This document shows positions 10,301-21,631 of a stretch of 64,000 bases of DNA, piece by piece (position 1 is the first letter of the stretch; the number at the start of each line of letters is the position of its first letter). Source of the stretch: Undaria pinnatifida (taxonomy: Eukaryota > Sar > Phaeophyceae > Laminariales > Alariaceae); contig JABAKD010000019.1 in the NCBI GenBank assembly GCA_012845835.1, forward strand, positions 11,106,344-11,170,343, given 5' to 3'. Under the pieces are notes generated by a model. The model saw nothing but the letters and a program-made list of their open reading frames with translations, ran no database searches and had not been told where the DNA came from. Position numbers and translations under genes: made by a program.

Positions 10301-13300
10301 CCACGTACACAGTGGCGCAACGCACGACCCACCATGTTTTTGCTTGTTTTGTGTTGCTTTACTGTAGTCCTTGCTTGGCATGGAGATAAACGGTGTGGAT
10401 GCCGCGTTTGTTTCTGCTTGTTTGGGGACCAACGGTGTGGGTGTCGCATATTATCTGCTTATTTTAAGTTCGTCGTTGCTTTGCTTCGCGGAAAATGGCG
10501 AGTGTGTAGCGTAATCTGCTTGTTTTAGGTTGGCCATTTTTTGGCATGATAATCGCCCACTCCAGAGTGGCTGGCGCCTGTCCTGTGACCACGGACTTGA
10601 TTACTCGAGTGGGTGTGCGAACAGCAATAACATCAACAATGGACAACGGTGTAGGTCTCCCGTGCTTCAATGCGCAGGCGCGAGCTAGGAAAAAACAGAC
10701 GAAACGCATACTACTAATTGCACGTTGACGGCGCAGCTCTATTTTCTTCGGCTCGCGTGTGGAGCTCTATACTTCACGCAAAGCTGACTTTTGGCAAAAA
10801 AATAAAGCACACAGCCCGGCGAACAACCCAGCGGCCTAGTCACTCAGCGAATACTGTCGTAAAAAACAAAGAGTACAACTGACATTCCGGCGATGGTGGG
10901 TAGCTCTTGAGCCCTTCAGGTGGGGATCCCCGTCAGCCAGAAATTGCATGACCTAAACGTGCTACTCCTAGTGTAGCCGAATGCCAGGAGACGGTCAGTC
11001 AAGGAAAAACGTCCAGCGGTCAAAGGGTGAGAAACTGATTGTCCCACACTAAAACCTAGTAGTGTGGCGTCAGTCAAGGTAAGTTATTGGAAAGTTGCCG
11101 TCCGTCGGTTAAGGGCCGAAAGTGCCGTCTCCTGGCGTCTTTGACTGTAGCACACGTCGCCACGACCTTAGAGCACCGTGCGAAATCGTCCCGTTTCGTA
11201 TGTTTTTTAACCCTTGACAGTTGGGGTTGCAATCGGTCCCGAAGATCATGCACTTCCCGCCGTCGCTGGCGGAGGGAGAGGGGGGGCGCTACTCGGTGGA
11301 CCCGTCTCAGCACATGGCCATGGCTGGCAAGTCCACGGCGGAAGAAATGGCACGGTTCGTAAAGGACAGGACGGGAGCGGTAATCCCGATAGTCAGGTGG
11401 GTTTCAGCGTGGGGTGCAGCTCAAGGACCAGTGATATACACGGTTTAAGACCACCTCGTGGCACGCTGTTTCGGCGGTGTTACCTCCATGTTTGATATTG
11501 TTTTTTACTTCTGGTGCAAAAATGATTCTACACCAATTCCCAGTAGTTTATTCTATTGGGCCAGGCCCGTTTTACCTGGCTTGTCAACCCGAACGTCTTA
11601 AATCGGATGGTGTACCACTGTAAGCGTACGTATCGCTTTGGTTTGCTTGGTTTTTCTTCCGCTCCAGGGCGATTGGAGCCTATCCGGTGGCCACTGACTT
11701 GGTTTATGGCGATGTTGGGTTAATGCGAGAACAATAACAACCAGGTATCACTCTGGACGGAAATGTATGGAACTTTGGGGTACTAGCATGAAAACCAAAC
11801 TTTCATTATATTTCCGTGCGCAGTGGCATGCTGCAGGAAATAAGGTGTACGGCCACAACGTGGTTGTCCTATTACCGGAGGGCGGACGGGGGGAGGGAGA
11901 GGTGGGGGCAGCGGGGGATATTGCGTAGGTATGCAGTGGTCTTGGCCGTGGGAGAAGGCATGGCGGAGCAACAGGAAGGTTCTCGGCTGCCTGCCAGCGT
12001 TGGACAAGCGGCAGGTTTTTCTTGCTGCAGTCTTGCGTGCTCGTGGTGGTCCACTTGCTCGGTGAACTGGCGCTTCAATGTATGGGAAGCGCGTTGACGA
12101 ACTAACGCTTTGATCCCCTGTGTTCTATCGGCAATTTGCAGATCGTTTCGCATGTCTGATTCGCGTGCGGCAACGCCGTGCCCTGCATGCGTTTTCTCGT
12201 GCCCATGCCTTGACGTTGACCAGAGCCGAGCCCCCGGTAGCGATAGTTCTGTGCGTGTTGCTGGTGCTGGCTATCCTGGCAATCAAGCCGCTCCTCGCCA
12301 ACCTCGGTGAGACGACAAGACACAGCGACCCTTGCGTTGTGTATGTGCAGTGTGTAGTGCCTTTTAGTGTGTGTGGTGGGTATGCCTGTGGTGCTCAGCA
12401 GCGGACCTAACAACGACCACGTTTCTACGGCCGATGCAACAATCAATCACACATCGTTGAGCCTCATTGTATAGCTCATTCATAGGAACGTCTACGTTCT
12501 CCGCTTTCAACTTGCGACGACGCGGGCGGCGCTGTTGGGCGGCTCTGTTGTGGGGCCATTCTTCGCCGGTGCTATCACGGCATCTTCTCTCTGGCGAGAG
12601 AATTGACGCCCCCTCCCTGGAGTTACCGCGACTGCTAAACAACACGGTTGGCACAGCCGAGACGCCGTCACTTTTGGACCGATGTATTGGCGCAGATGGT
12701 AGATAGTGGCTGCTACAGTAGCGCCTAGCGCGGTAGGGGACGGTATGCGCTATTGTGGCCTTTGTATCAGCCGCTGGAACGATAGGGGACGGCCCGCGTT
12801 GGACACAGTTAGTTGATCCGCTGATCTCCTACTCGCAAATTACTGTTGAACCGATAGCGAAGCAGCGGTGGTAGACGTTGCGGTATGGGTTTTCGTGAGC
12901 ACTGAACATTGCACCCCGCACCCCCCTCCCCACGAACCTCCACCCGCCGGGCTGATGAACTTTACAGGCGCTCTCATTCGCACCGTTCGCAACAAGTACT
13001 TGTGGCTGACGATCTCTCTGATGGTGTACACCTTCGGCATCAGCGGGGGCGTGTACGACATCATCCGCAACCCCGCGATGTTCACCCTCAAGCAGGACGG
13101 GACACCCTTGTGGTTCCACCCCCAGGTGCGTGCTCATGTGGCCTGACGATTCAGCTCACCGGCTCACTCCACCCGTTTCCCGCCATGAATTTTTTCGACG
13201 AGAGGCTGAGCCTCGCTGGTCCGCTGGGGGGGGCGGGGAGATAAGGGTTTTTGTTTTTCGTTCTCCTCGATCCGGGGCTTTGCTTGCCCGCTGCGGGGAA

Positions 13301-14707
13301 TCGCGGTCGGTGTAGTCTCTCCCGAGAGCGAGGGCTCGCCTGCAGTATTTGGCGATGCTGCGGGGCAGGGGATTGATTAATATGCTCGAACTTGGGGGGG
13401 GGAGTGCAATTGGATAGGAGCTGGACGAATCCGAATTGATGTACTCGAAGGCTTTCTCAGGTTGGCTTAGTCGGGATAGGGGGGCAGGCTCCATCTATCA
13501 GCATAAGAGGTCTCTGATTTTTATTGTTTTCCGTGGTGTTCATGCTCTTATTCTGACCGCTATTCTGACCGCTTGGGTCGCCGTGTCCCTGGCGCAAGCA
13601 CGCCAGTAATGACGCCAGTGAAGGTGACTTCCTTCTGTTCCCACCCAAACGAGCGGTTCCGACACTGTAGCACCCCACCCCCGGGGTCAATGGTCGTAGA
13701 TCTACGGCCATGCAGGATATGATCAACCACCCCCCCCCTCCGCTCTCCTCCCCTTCCCTCCCTTCTCGTTTTTTGCTTTTGACAAGGCTAATGTGCAGTT
13801 TGTGGCGGAGGGGTTCATCACCGGAGTCATGACCCTCATGTGCGGAATGTCAGGCATCTTGCTCGTCCATGTGAGTCGTGTCCTTAGCTCTGCCTCGCGT
13901 TCTTTCTAATCCTGCCTGTTCTGCGTTGTGTCATTGCCTGTGACCCGCCCGCGCGACATGCTGTTCGTGACCAACCCGCCCCCCCATGCGTGACCCCTGC
14001 GCGAGCCCCCACTTTTATTGTCTCTGAGCCGCGGGTCAACACTGGCCTGCCTGCATGCGCTTTTCCTCGCCACCTTGTGTTCCGGATGTTTTGACTTGGT
14101 CGCAGGTGGCTCCGAAGATGTCGTCCCAACTATCTAGACACGTCATGACCGGAGCGTGTGGAGTCGCCTTCCTCATGCTCTTTATCAATGTGAGATTGTG
14201 CTTGTAATATAGCTCATGAGCCGGACGTATCCGGTCATCCGATCAGATTGCTAACCTAGTAGAGGAGCCACACACGAACTCCTTCTGGTCGGTGTTTTGC
14301 TTGCGGGAGAACCCCTGCTCTCTGTTTTTTGTTCGGAAACACACTTGATCAAACCAGAGTTAAAGTTCTGCTGTGCAGCTTGCACGTAGGATATACGGCG
14401 ATAACACTCCAACCACTTACTCCAGTAGTGAGCGTAGAGTGGCGTGTCGGCGGAGGCTCTCGTGTGCCGGATTGTACACTTAATAGGTCGATCGGATCTT
14501 CCCCACTGCTGTAGAACACATCTACGCCCAGCTGTTGGTGAGCACCGTTCGAGGGAACAGCGCACCTTGTTGTGCGTGTGAACCTGACCCTGACTCGACG
14601 AAGACTTGCCCATATTTCTGATTGTTGCCTCGTTTCTTCTTCTGGTTGTTCCTTTGAAGGTCTTGAAGCTGTACCGGTCCAAGAACCCATGGTACCGCCC
14701 CCTCTAG
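7377..14707 (+). CDS. OST3: OST3/OST6 (TUSC3/MAGT1) subunit of oligosaccharyltransferase, complete, nine exons
   Basis: Exons: 7377-7487, 8602-8777, 9285-9420, 11221-11396, 12224-12306, 12968-13125, 13799-13870, 14106-14189, 14660-14707. All borders are GT/AG and all phases agree, giving 347 residues; human TUSC3 is about the same length. Residues 1-34 form a signal peptide (hydrophobic LIALCSLLALGGALA). Residues 38-200 form the lumenal thioredoxin-like domain with CxxC at 92-95 (CASC), then IFFFVADF, SFQQ and KIMHFPP. Four membrane spans follow, near 204-224, 237-258, 283-302 and 315-331, and the protein ends SKNPWYRPL with stop TAG. The family forms transient mixed disulfides with acceptor proteins and so helps the ER oligosaccharyltransferase N-glycosylate cysteine-near sites; animal members also affect magnesium transport. 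Introns reach 1.8 kb. A TRIM sits just upstream and may lie in the promoter. Confidence 0.93.
8130..8154. repeat. Perfect 12-bp palindrome with one-base centre (ACCAGGTACC type)
   Basis: ATACCAGGTACC, one A, then its exact reverse complement lie in intron 1 of the OST gene. Related CCAGGTACCTGG or ACCAGGTA pieces occur at about 2896-2950, 3190-3225 and 7925. Confidence 0.8.
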
Positions 14708-16319
14708 TTAAAGTGTTACTTCGAGGAGTTCTTCTGGAAGCCTTCTGTGTCACTCCTGGAATTGACGCGGGCGCGACGCGCTGCGATAGATATTTGAAAA
14801 CAGTCGAGGCAGTCGCAACTGGCGTATGTCCAAGGGTTGGTTTAGTTTTGGGCCGAGACGACTTAATAGTGGATCGAAACGTGTTTGTTGTGATCTTTGA
14901 CGTTATTTTCCGCGAGCTTCAAGCTGTACAAGTAAAGAACAGCTTTCTAGTTTTTCACGGTAGTGGTTCGAAGGAGTCCTTTCTCCGAAAGCCCAGCGGC
15001 AAAGGGAAAGCTCTAGCGTAAAATATCCAGAGCTCTGTTAGCGTGTTGGTGTTTGGCCATCATCTTTGCGCGGGGGTCTTGCAATATGTCACCGTACGGT
15101 CTTCTCAACGTAGCTGCAGGATCTTCGACCTGCTGCGTTTGCGGTCGGTTGGTTGGCGGTGTGACGTGCCGAAGAATACTCGAGGGACGGTTGCACACGT
15201 TATTGGTTCCAACGTGGTCGAGGTTGGCTCTCAGCGAAGCGGGTGAACCCGCATAGGTTGCTCTTTGCGTGACTAACGTGTTCGTCTCGAGTTTGGGCAG
15301 GCGGGGGAAACGAGTAAGCGACAATCACCAACGTATGGCTCCGCGACCACGTCGTGGTGGCCCTCGGTACAAGCACTTGCGGGGATCTTTTGACAAGAAA
15401 ATAAATCTAGTGGAGCAATATTTATTTCTCCCATCCTCGTGACGATGGAACGCATCTCGCGATTTTGTTGGTTATTTTGCGTTAGCGAGAAAAAAACGCC
15501 CAAATCCTGCCTGCTTACGTAACGGCGCGAAATTTTACAAATGCAGTATCGGCCACTGACGGCACTATTTTTTCTCAGGCATTGTTTCCGTGCTATGCAC
15601 GCGGGCAGCTTGCGCAGTAGGTGTTGCATAATTGTATGCAAACTCCAGTACTTGCCGTGATTACGCAAAATCACATCACACACGCTTGACGTGCAGGAAA
15701 TATGCACTGAGCACATTTCCCAGAGTGTTCTTGGCTCGAATCCAACCAATGCCCCCTTCTATAGTCTGTGCTTGCTTTCCATAGCCCCCTGAACTCTGTT
15801 GCCGAAAGTACTCTCCTCTCTTTCATTGTTACCTTAGATCTCCGACATATCAGGGTTTGAGTGAGCTTTGCAAAGTCTACGTGTTTTTTTTAGTGCGCGG
15901 GCATGGTAATCGACCGGCGGGGCGTGGGCCTGTACTGCGGCGGCGGTGGAGCTGTACGCGCCCTCGGCAACAGAAGAGTTGCCGTCTTGGCATGGCCGGT
16001 TGCTTACGATAGTGAGATACAGACAGTGTACTTACCACGCTGCTCAACATATCCTGCGCAACGAAATATCTTCTTGTCAACGTGCCGTGGAGCTCTAACC
16101 CCGTGCCCTTCAATTCCGCTTTGACGTTCGTCCTCCTCACGTTTCTGGTCTGGGACAAATTGTTTAGTTTCGACTAAGCCTACGGTAGGGGGAATGTTTA
16201 TACGGGGCAATTCATGTTAATACCCCCATTTTCGCCACCGGGCTTCATCTATCATATCACAAAACTATCATACTATCATACTATCATATCAGACATACTA
16301 TCACTCTATAATACCCGCT
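14708..16319. other. Intergenic, no supported gene
   Basis: This follows the OST stop codon. Short open stretches on both strands (for example 15013-15324 minus) show no recognisable domain. An ATACTATC/CATACTATCAT microsatellite lies at about 16262-16300, against the left LTR of the gypsy relic. Confidence 0.5.
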
Positions 16320-16589
16320 CGTATAATAAGATTGTGGTGCTGTTACAGACACAGGCCACTCTTAGCAGGTTTCTCTACTAGGCAGGTTCCAGGTTGGTCA
16401 CTCACTTGCACTAGATAAGCTCATGTATTAGTTCCACGCACGCCACGGACGAACTGAATAGCGTTCAATTCCGCGAGGCAAAATCATCCCCTTTTTACTA
16501 TACGCACATGCCTCTCATGAAACTCTTTTATATCCAGCCGTATCCCATATATTACGCCTTGTTAGGCTCCCAGGGGGAATACCATAACA
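16320..16589 (-). repeat. 3' LTR of the gypsy relic
   Basis: It is 270 bp and starts TGTTATGGTATTCCC on the minus strand. It matches 28861-29141 along its length (TGTTACAGACACAGGCCAC, TAGCGTTCAATTCCGCGAGG and TTTATATCCAGCCGTATCCC on the plus strand), with small indels. A weak polypurine tract, GGGTGGGCTAG, precedes it. Confidence 0.88.
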
Positions 16590-17209
16590 CTAGCCCACCC
16601 AGATGAGCCGTATATGCAGAAATATGCATGATTCGGGGAAGCAGCGTTCCACGATCTACAACATGACTCAAAGATGCAGCTCTACATAACCTACTCCCAC
16701 ACCTCTACCCTGCGAGGCTAAAAAGCCCAAGGGAAAATGCACAGCAGAAAACCTCAAACGAAGGAAGGAAGACGGGAAAAAGGATACATAACACTCCAGC
16801 GAATGGCGGGAATCATAGGCGCGAGAGCTATCACTTCCACAGATTAACGAAGGAAACAGGGGCAGAGAAAAGGAAAAACGGAAAGTATGCAAAAAAATAG
16901 AAACAATAAAAAAATGCCAAAGCGCTGGGGTCGAAGGCGGAAGAGTCAAAAACCTCGCGAGCAAAACCCCAAGCGGTCGCAAAAACGCACCAGAACGCGC
17001 CACGTACGAAACCCAACTCGCGCGCGCGAAATGGACATCGTGTCCCACTCTGCGGGGGCGACGTTAAAACCGGGCGGAGAGTTACCAGGAAAACCTCCCC
17101 AGGAGAGCTGAATCGAAAACCCAGAACACAAACGATTGTCCCCCGAAGAAGCAAAATTTAAACCGGGACAACCGGATCAAAATGCTCGAGGGCAGAGGTA
17201 GCCTGAACG
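16590..17209. other. 3' noncoding part of the gypsy relic
   Basis: This is A-rich plus-strand (T-rich minus-strand) sequence between the chromodomain-like end and the 3' LTR. Open frames here show no recognised domain. Confidence 0.5.
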
Positions 17210-17743
17210 TCAACGAGCCACGTCCGCGCCTCGAGATTCATCTACGTTACTTAGAATCCCGCGTGCAACTGATCTACCCCGACGGAGTTGAAGGCACCAA
17301 GAACCTTGAACACCTCCTGTCGAAGTCGTGTAGTGAGCCGGAGAGAGCGGACGCTTGATCGGTCCCGGGTCGCCTAGAAAACGTACCAAATATTCTCCGT
17401 CGATGGATGTGCGAGCGCTGATTTTCCCGAGCCACCACAAGCTGTCATCGGCTTTGTACCAAAAATGGGCCCCATTGGGGAGCACCGTGGTGCTGTAGTG
17501 GCGTAACCAGTTAGCGCGCAGCGCGCAGCCGTAGCCAGGTGCCAAGAAACGTTCGCCGTTAGCACCGGAAAACCCCCGTTGTGCAGCTCCAATGCGCTTC
17601 TGCCGATACAGGTGGTTGGTTCGGCGTTGTTGGTTCGGAGTGCCAGCCCAGTAGAGCAAGATCTGCTGGCGCGAGAGCTGGAGGTCCATCTCCCGTTCCC
17701 ACGGCGGGCGGGAGAGCCCAATCCAATGCGTCTCGTACATCAC
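17210..17743 (-). pseudogene. Gypsy relic: C-terminal chromodomain-like segment of pol
   Basis: The stretch opens MYETHWIGLSRPPWEREMD and continues LLYWAGTPNQ, a layout that resembles the chromodomain core (aromatic, WE.E, L). The young gypsy has the same arrangement at its C-terminus (TYWDEVERPTWEHEEDL, MRYWAGEP). In chromoviruses this domain directs integration to marked chromatin. Here it is followed by about 130 residues with further aromatic residues and ends in TGA. It is out of frame with the integrase piece. Confidence 0.6.
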
Positions 17744-17759
17744 CGCGATGACCCCACCC

Positions 17760-18810
17760 CTACCACGGACCGATCAATGACCGGTTACCCTTTCCACCTC
17801 TAGCCGCTGAAGGGGCACCGACACGTCGTCTTAGGTCACGTGATATGGGGGGACTTTTCGTAAAATTGTTAAGCACGTACTGCGTCAGCCGATCCGGAAG
17901 GTACTTGGGCATGTCGCCGCGGTCGTGGGGGTTGGTGCAGGGCTTGCAGCGCTCGACGGAAACGCGGCGGTGCGCATCCGCGCCAGGTATGTCTGTGGGG
18001 AGGTCCAAATAGAGGAGCTTGTCCCCAAGAGGGGAACCGTCCGGTGTGCCGCCAGAGGGGCAGGGGCCGACGGCAAGGATCTTGTAGGGGCCCGTCCGAT
18101 TTAGCGCGAATTTGATCTTGAGCACCTTTGCATCCGTGCTGGCTTTCGCGCCTTGGAGAATAGTGGAGGCCGTATTATACAGCCAAATCCAATTACCCAC
18201 AACGAAGTTGGGTACCTGGCGCAAAGCGTCCGAGAGGGCGGAGTTTCGCCGTTCCACGCGGGAAACTGTGAAGGCATGCATCTCGCAAACAATATCGTTG
18301 GCGCGCTGTTGGCGTTCTGGCGCCAGGTCGCAGTATGCGAGGTGGCCGCGGGCCAGGCTCTAATGGCCGGATCGGTCGAAAGTATTGAGAAGGAGGCGCG
18401 GGAGCCTGCCCATGTGAACCTCGTTGGGGGCCAGGCCAGCGGCGGCCATGACCGAATTGTTGTAGGCGAACTCCACGTACGGCAACTGCGCACCCCAATC
18501 GTCTTGGCGTTCGTTGGCGACCATACCCAGCATTTGGGCCATTATGTGGTTAATGCGCTCAACACCACCGTTGCCGCTGGGATGGTAGGAGCTGGTGGCA
18601 ATTTTTCGAACACCAAGGAGCTCATATACGACGAGTGAAAGCTTGAAGCAGAACTGGAGACCGTTGTCCGAGAAGATGCTACGTGGACACCCCCACAGGG
18701 AATGTACCGGTTGACAAGAATGTTGACCGTGTTTTCAGCTGTAACTTCAGCGGCGGTGCCGGCGAACATGTCCGAACGACGGCTGAAGCGATCTGTGAAA
18801 AGCAAAATAT
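17760..18810 (-). pseudogene. Gypsy relic: integrase catalytic core, C-terminal part
   Basis: This continues the integrase after the SINE: LFTDRFSRRSDMF, a one-base frameshift just before the SDNG catalytic Asp, then MAQMLGMVANERQDDW and EFAYNNSVMAAAGLAPNEVH. The C-terminal segment includes TGPYKILAVGPCP and VSVERCKPCTNPHDRGD. At least two frameshifts break the reading. Confidence 0.8.
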
Positions 18811-19122
18811 AGGTGTGTGTGTGTTTTTTTGCACACTTTTACTTTCCAGCTTCTGGACAAGCCGTGGTCACAGGTGTCGTCCCTTCTCCCCCCCGGTTCT
18901 TGGCCTTTAATTTTATCGCGCATAGGGTTCAGCAATCCCACTACTCGTCGATTTTTCATCGAGTGTTGCTAACTCACGCTCTCACGCTTTCCGCAAGTCA
19001 ATTTATGCGCAAGAAAAGTCCCAACAAATTTATACGATTATGCACTCGGGGGGATTCGAACTCACGAAACTACCTATACCAGGCTCGAGGATAACCTGAT
19101 ACGCCACCAGGGCGACAGGTGT
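18811..19122 (-). mobile_element. tRNA-derived SINE inserted in the integrase, with target duplication
   Basis: The body is 18817-19116, flanked by the 6-bp repeats AGGTGT at 18811-18816 and 19117-19122. On the minus strand the head carries an A-box-like TGGCGTATCAGG and a B box, GAGTTCGAATCC, about 40 bases later. The tail ends in an A run and a CA/TG dinucleotide tract. Removing it restores the integrase reading from TPRGNT to ILLFTDRF. It has no coding capacity and would be mobilised by a LINE. Confidence 0.78.
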
Positions 19123-19729
19123 TACCCCGGGGCGTGACCGGCAATGTCCCAAAATAGTCCACGCTTACTGCAATGCCCAGCCCCGGAGGGAGGGGGGTTG
19201 AAATGATGGGCCATCGAACCGTCAGTCGCGGCGTCTTTCGCGCTTGGCACTTCAAGCAATGACGCAACCACCAGCGGGTGTATATGCTCATTTCTATGCG
19301 CCAATAGAAACGCTCGAGCATGCGAAGTGTGCATGCCGTGCCTAGATGGCAGGAAGCAGTCGAATGGCTGGCTTGCATAAGCCAAGGGCGCATGAGTAGC
19401 GGCACGTAAATGCGGATTGGTTCGTCGCCCAAAAGGCAAGCCGCGCGCCCCACAGGCCGTAAGGAGTAGTGGGCCGGGGTTGGATAACGGACGAGCAGGA
19501 CAATGTCCTCGTCGGCAGTATGGAGGCTGCCTTTGCCAGCGAGCTCTTGGATCTCCGAGAAGGGGGGCGCTGGTGTGAGGGGAAACGCGCTAAGATTCCG
19601 CCCACGGCCGGCCGAGAAAAATATGTTGTATGGCGGCGTAACACTTAGGCTCTGCACGTTGCTCTCTCTCCCAGCCGGCGTGCGAATAACGCGCAGCGGA
19701 ACCACCAAAGTGAAGCTCGGCAGCAGCAC
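19123..19729 (-). pseudogene. Gypsy relic: integrase zinc-binding domain and first catalytic Asp
   Basis: The zinc module shows CHLGTACTLRMLERFYW and then CLKCQARK (C-x2-C). VRWPIISTPLP and VSVDYFGTLPVTPRGN follow, with the first DDE Asp in VDYFG. The reading stops at the SINE. The sequence upstream of the domain is diverged spacer. Confidence 0.8.
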
Positions 19730-20506
19730 CGAGGGCGTCCGAATCGATCGCAGGGGCGGAGGAGGACTCCGAAGGGGTTGAGAGGCCTAAAAGCGGGAGA
19801 CCCAAAGGTCCCGCTCGGTAGCGGTCAGACGAGATTGGTACCGTCGGGAGAAGCGTTGGGGCATGAAATGTGCTCGGGGCGGCAGCCAAAGGCAGCCGAG
19901 GACGCGAAAGGCGCGGCGGAGGGTCGACCCGAGAGAAAGACGTCCGCGGAACCCTGCCGGGTCCGAAACCATAGTCAGCGGCAGGCTGCGCGGCGCCGGT
20001 CGCAGCGGCTGTTTTTCGGCGCGTCCCAGTGGAGATGCGGCCCGTAGGCGGCAGTGCCACTGAAGCCTTCGATGGGGGCGTAGGGGCCCTCGGGGGTAAG
20101 TCTGGCGGAGTAGCCCCCGAGGGCACCGCGAAAACCGGAGTGAGAGTGGCGTCGGCGGCAGGCCAAAATGGCGCGCGGCCGAGGCGGTTATTACCAGTAC
20201 CGACGAAAGCAGAAACGGGCGACGGGTTTCCCGGTGGGATCAGAAAGGTCGTCAATCCGCATACGTTGCCCGTGTGCGCGAAAATCCCGAACGTCAGTGG
20301 AGGTAAGGCGGAGCCCACCCAACACGGCGCTATCGGGGTAGGGCACCAGCCCACCCATGCCAATGCCGGGGATCGTGGTGGAGGGGGTGAGCAGGCCGCA
20401 AGCCCTACCGTGGTATATGGCCTCATCGTCGATAGGAGTGAGGTGGCTAGAACCGCTGCGGTCGTGCTCAGTCGCCGGTTGTGGCCACCGCGAGAGGAAG
20501 TCAACG
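19730..20506 (-). pseudogene. Gypsy relic: spacer between RNase H and integrase
   Basis: The minus frame is open and rich in Pro, Ala and Thr without a recognised domain. The young gypsy also has a spacer of roughly 300 residues here, so a linker of this kind is expected. Plus-strand open frames over the same bases are mirror readings. Confidence 0.5.
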
Positions 20507-21340
20507 TTACCATTCGCGCTTCCTTTCCGGTACTCTAGTGTGTAGTCGAATGCGGTGAGATACTCGAGCCACCTCTGGACTCGCGCATTGTGGTGTCCAA
20601 CTTTCCCGATATTTTCCAGAGTCTTGTGGTCCGAAAAAATGCGAAACTTCGTACCCCATAGTGTAGCCTCGAAGACGCTTGATCGCCCATACGATGCTGC
20701 CTGCTTCCAAATCGAGCGGTGTCCAATGTCGTTCCGAGTTGAGGGTAGCGCGGCTAACATAAGCAATGGGCTTCACGGAGCCGTCGGGCTGTTCTTGCTT
20801 CAGCGTAGCGCCAAAGCCGTCAATGCTGGCGTCGCAGTGCACCCGAAAAGGGCCAGTGGCGTCCTCCACGGCGTCCCAATCGGGAGAGACCAGTAACGGT
20901 GGAGCGGCGAGCTCCGCGAGCATATCACGCACGATGACTTCTATGCTCGGCGTGAACAAAAATTTGATGCCCTTCTTGAGGAGGACCGTGATTGGTCGAA
21001 TCCGTTTGGACATATCTGGCACAAACTTTAGGTAGTACGAAAGGTCACCTAGGAGAGAGCGCAGCTGCTTCAGGTCGCGGGGCATGGGCATGAGGGTCAA
21101 AGCCGACACTTTCTCGGCGTTTGGGCGTACGCCCGCGGGCGAGATGGAGTGGCCCAGGAAAGCAGCATCCGTCGCGCCGAGTCTGGCTTTCGAGGGGGAG
21201 AGCTTAAGGCCGTTACTGCGAACCAAATTAACAGCGAGCAGCTGAGGCTCGTCTGACAAAGTGACGCAATCGGTGCCATCGTAACGGAGGTAGGAACCTC
21301 CATCAGAGTCGAAGCGGTCGGGTACAAAAACCGATGCACC
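20507..21340 (-). pseudogene. Gypsy relic: RT thumb and RNase H
   Basis: The thumb reads NGLKLSPSKARLG, AFLGHSISPAGVRPNAEK and LRSLLGDLSYYLKFVPDMSK. RNase H follows with FRVHCDASIDGFGATLKQEQ, AYVSRATLNSERHWTPLDLE and a frameshifted end. RNase H Asp and Glu residues are present. The RT palm with Y/F-x-DD that should precede it is absent. Confidence 0.85.
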
Positions 21341-21631
21341 CGTGAGGGGATGGTGAGATAGCGTCAGCTCCCCGAAACCTCTCTGGTCAGAGGGATGGAG
21401 TCGTTTTTCGGTTGCGCCCCCAACTATTCTTTAACGAATGTCGCCGGTTTTGAAATCATCTCCCGGCCGTATCTCTCAAAAATACGGTAGCCCTTGCCAC
21501 CTTGATGTCTTCGTTCGACAGTCCTTTGCAACCAAGGAACTACAGGAACATATTTTCTTCGTAGCATCATTCCTCGTGTCGAGCAGCCATGAAATGTTCA
21601 TTAAAGAATATCATTGATTTGGGGAGGGGGG
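21341..21631. other. Gypsy relic: foreign or scrambled segment where the RT palm should be
   Basis: No RT motif is readable on either strand. Compared with the young gypsy, the distance from the PR DTGS motif to the RT thumb is several hundred bases too short, so the fingers and palm have been deleted and short unrelated sequence lies at the junction. Confidence 0.55.

Noticed and set aside
7377-14707. Genome-wide reassignment of UAG to an amino acid
   Set aside because: The host OST gene ends in TAG exactly where the family ends, and the frame beyond it is not protein-like. The UAG excess is therefore treated as a property of the elements.
15725-15755. tRNA or SINE B box (GGCTCGAATCC)
   Set aside because: The stem is only four pairs and no A box lies at a suitable distance.
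19040-19116. A genuine tRNA gene on the minus strand
   Set aside because: A and B boxes are present, but the segment lacks a pairing acceptor stem, lies inside an integrase and has a target duplication; a SINE explains all of it.
19778-20538. Plus-strand genes over the gypsy relic
   Set aside because: These frames mirror the minus-strand spacer and RNase H region and have no domain of their own.
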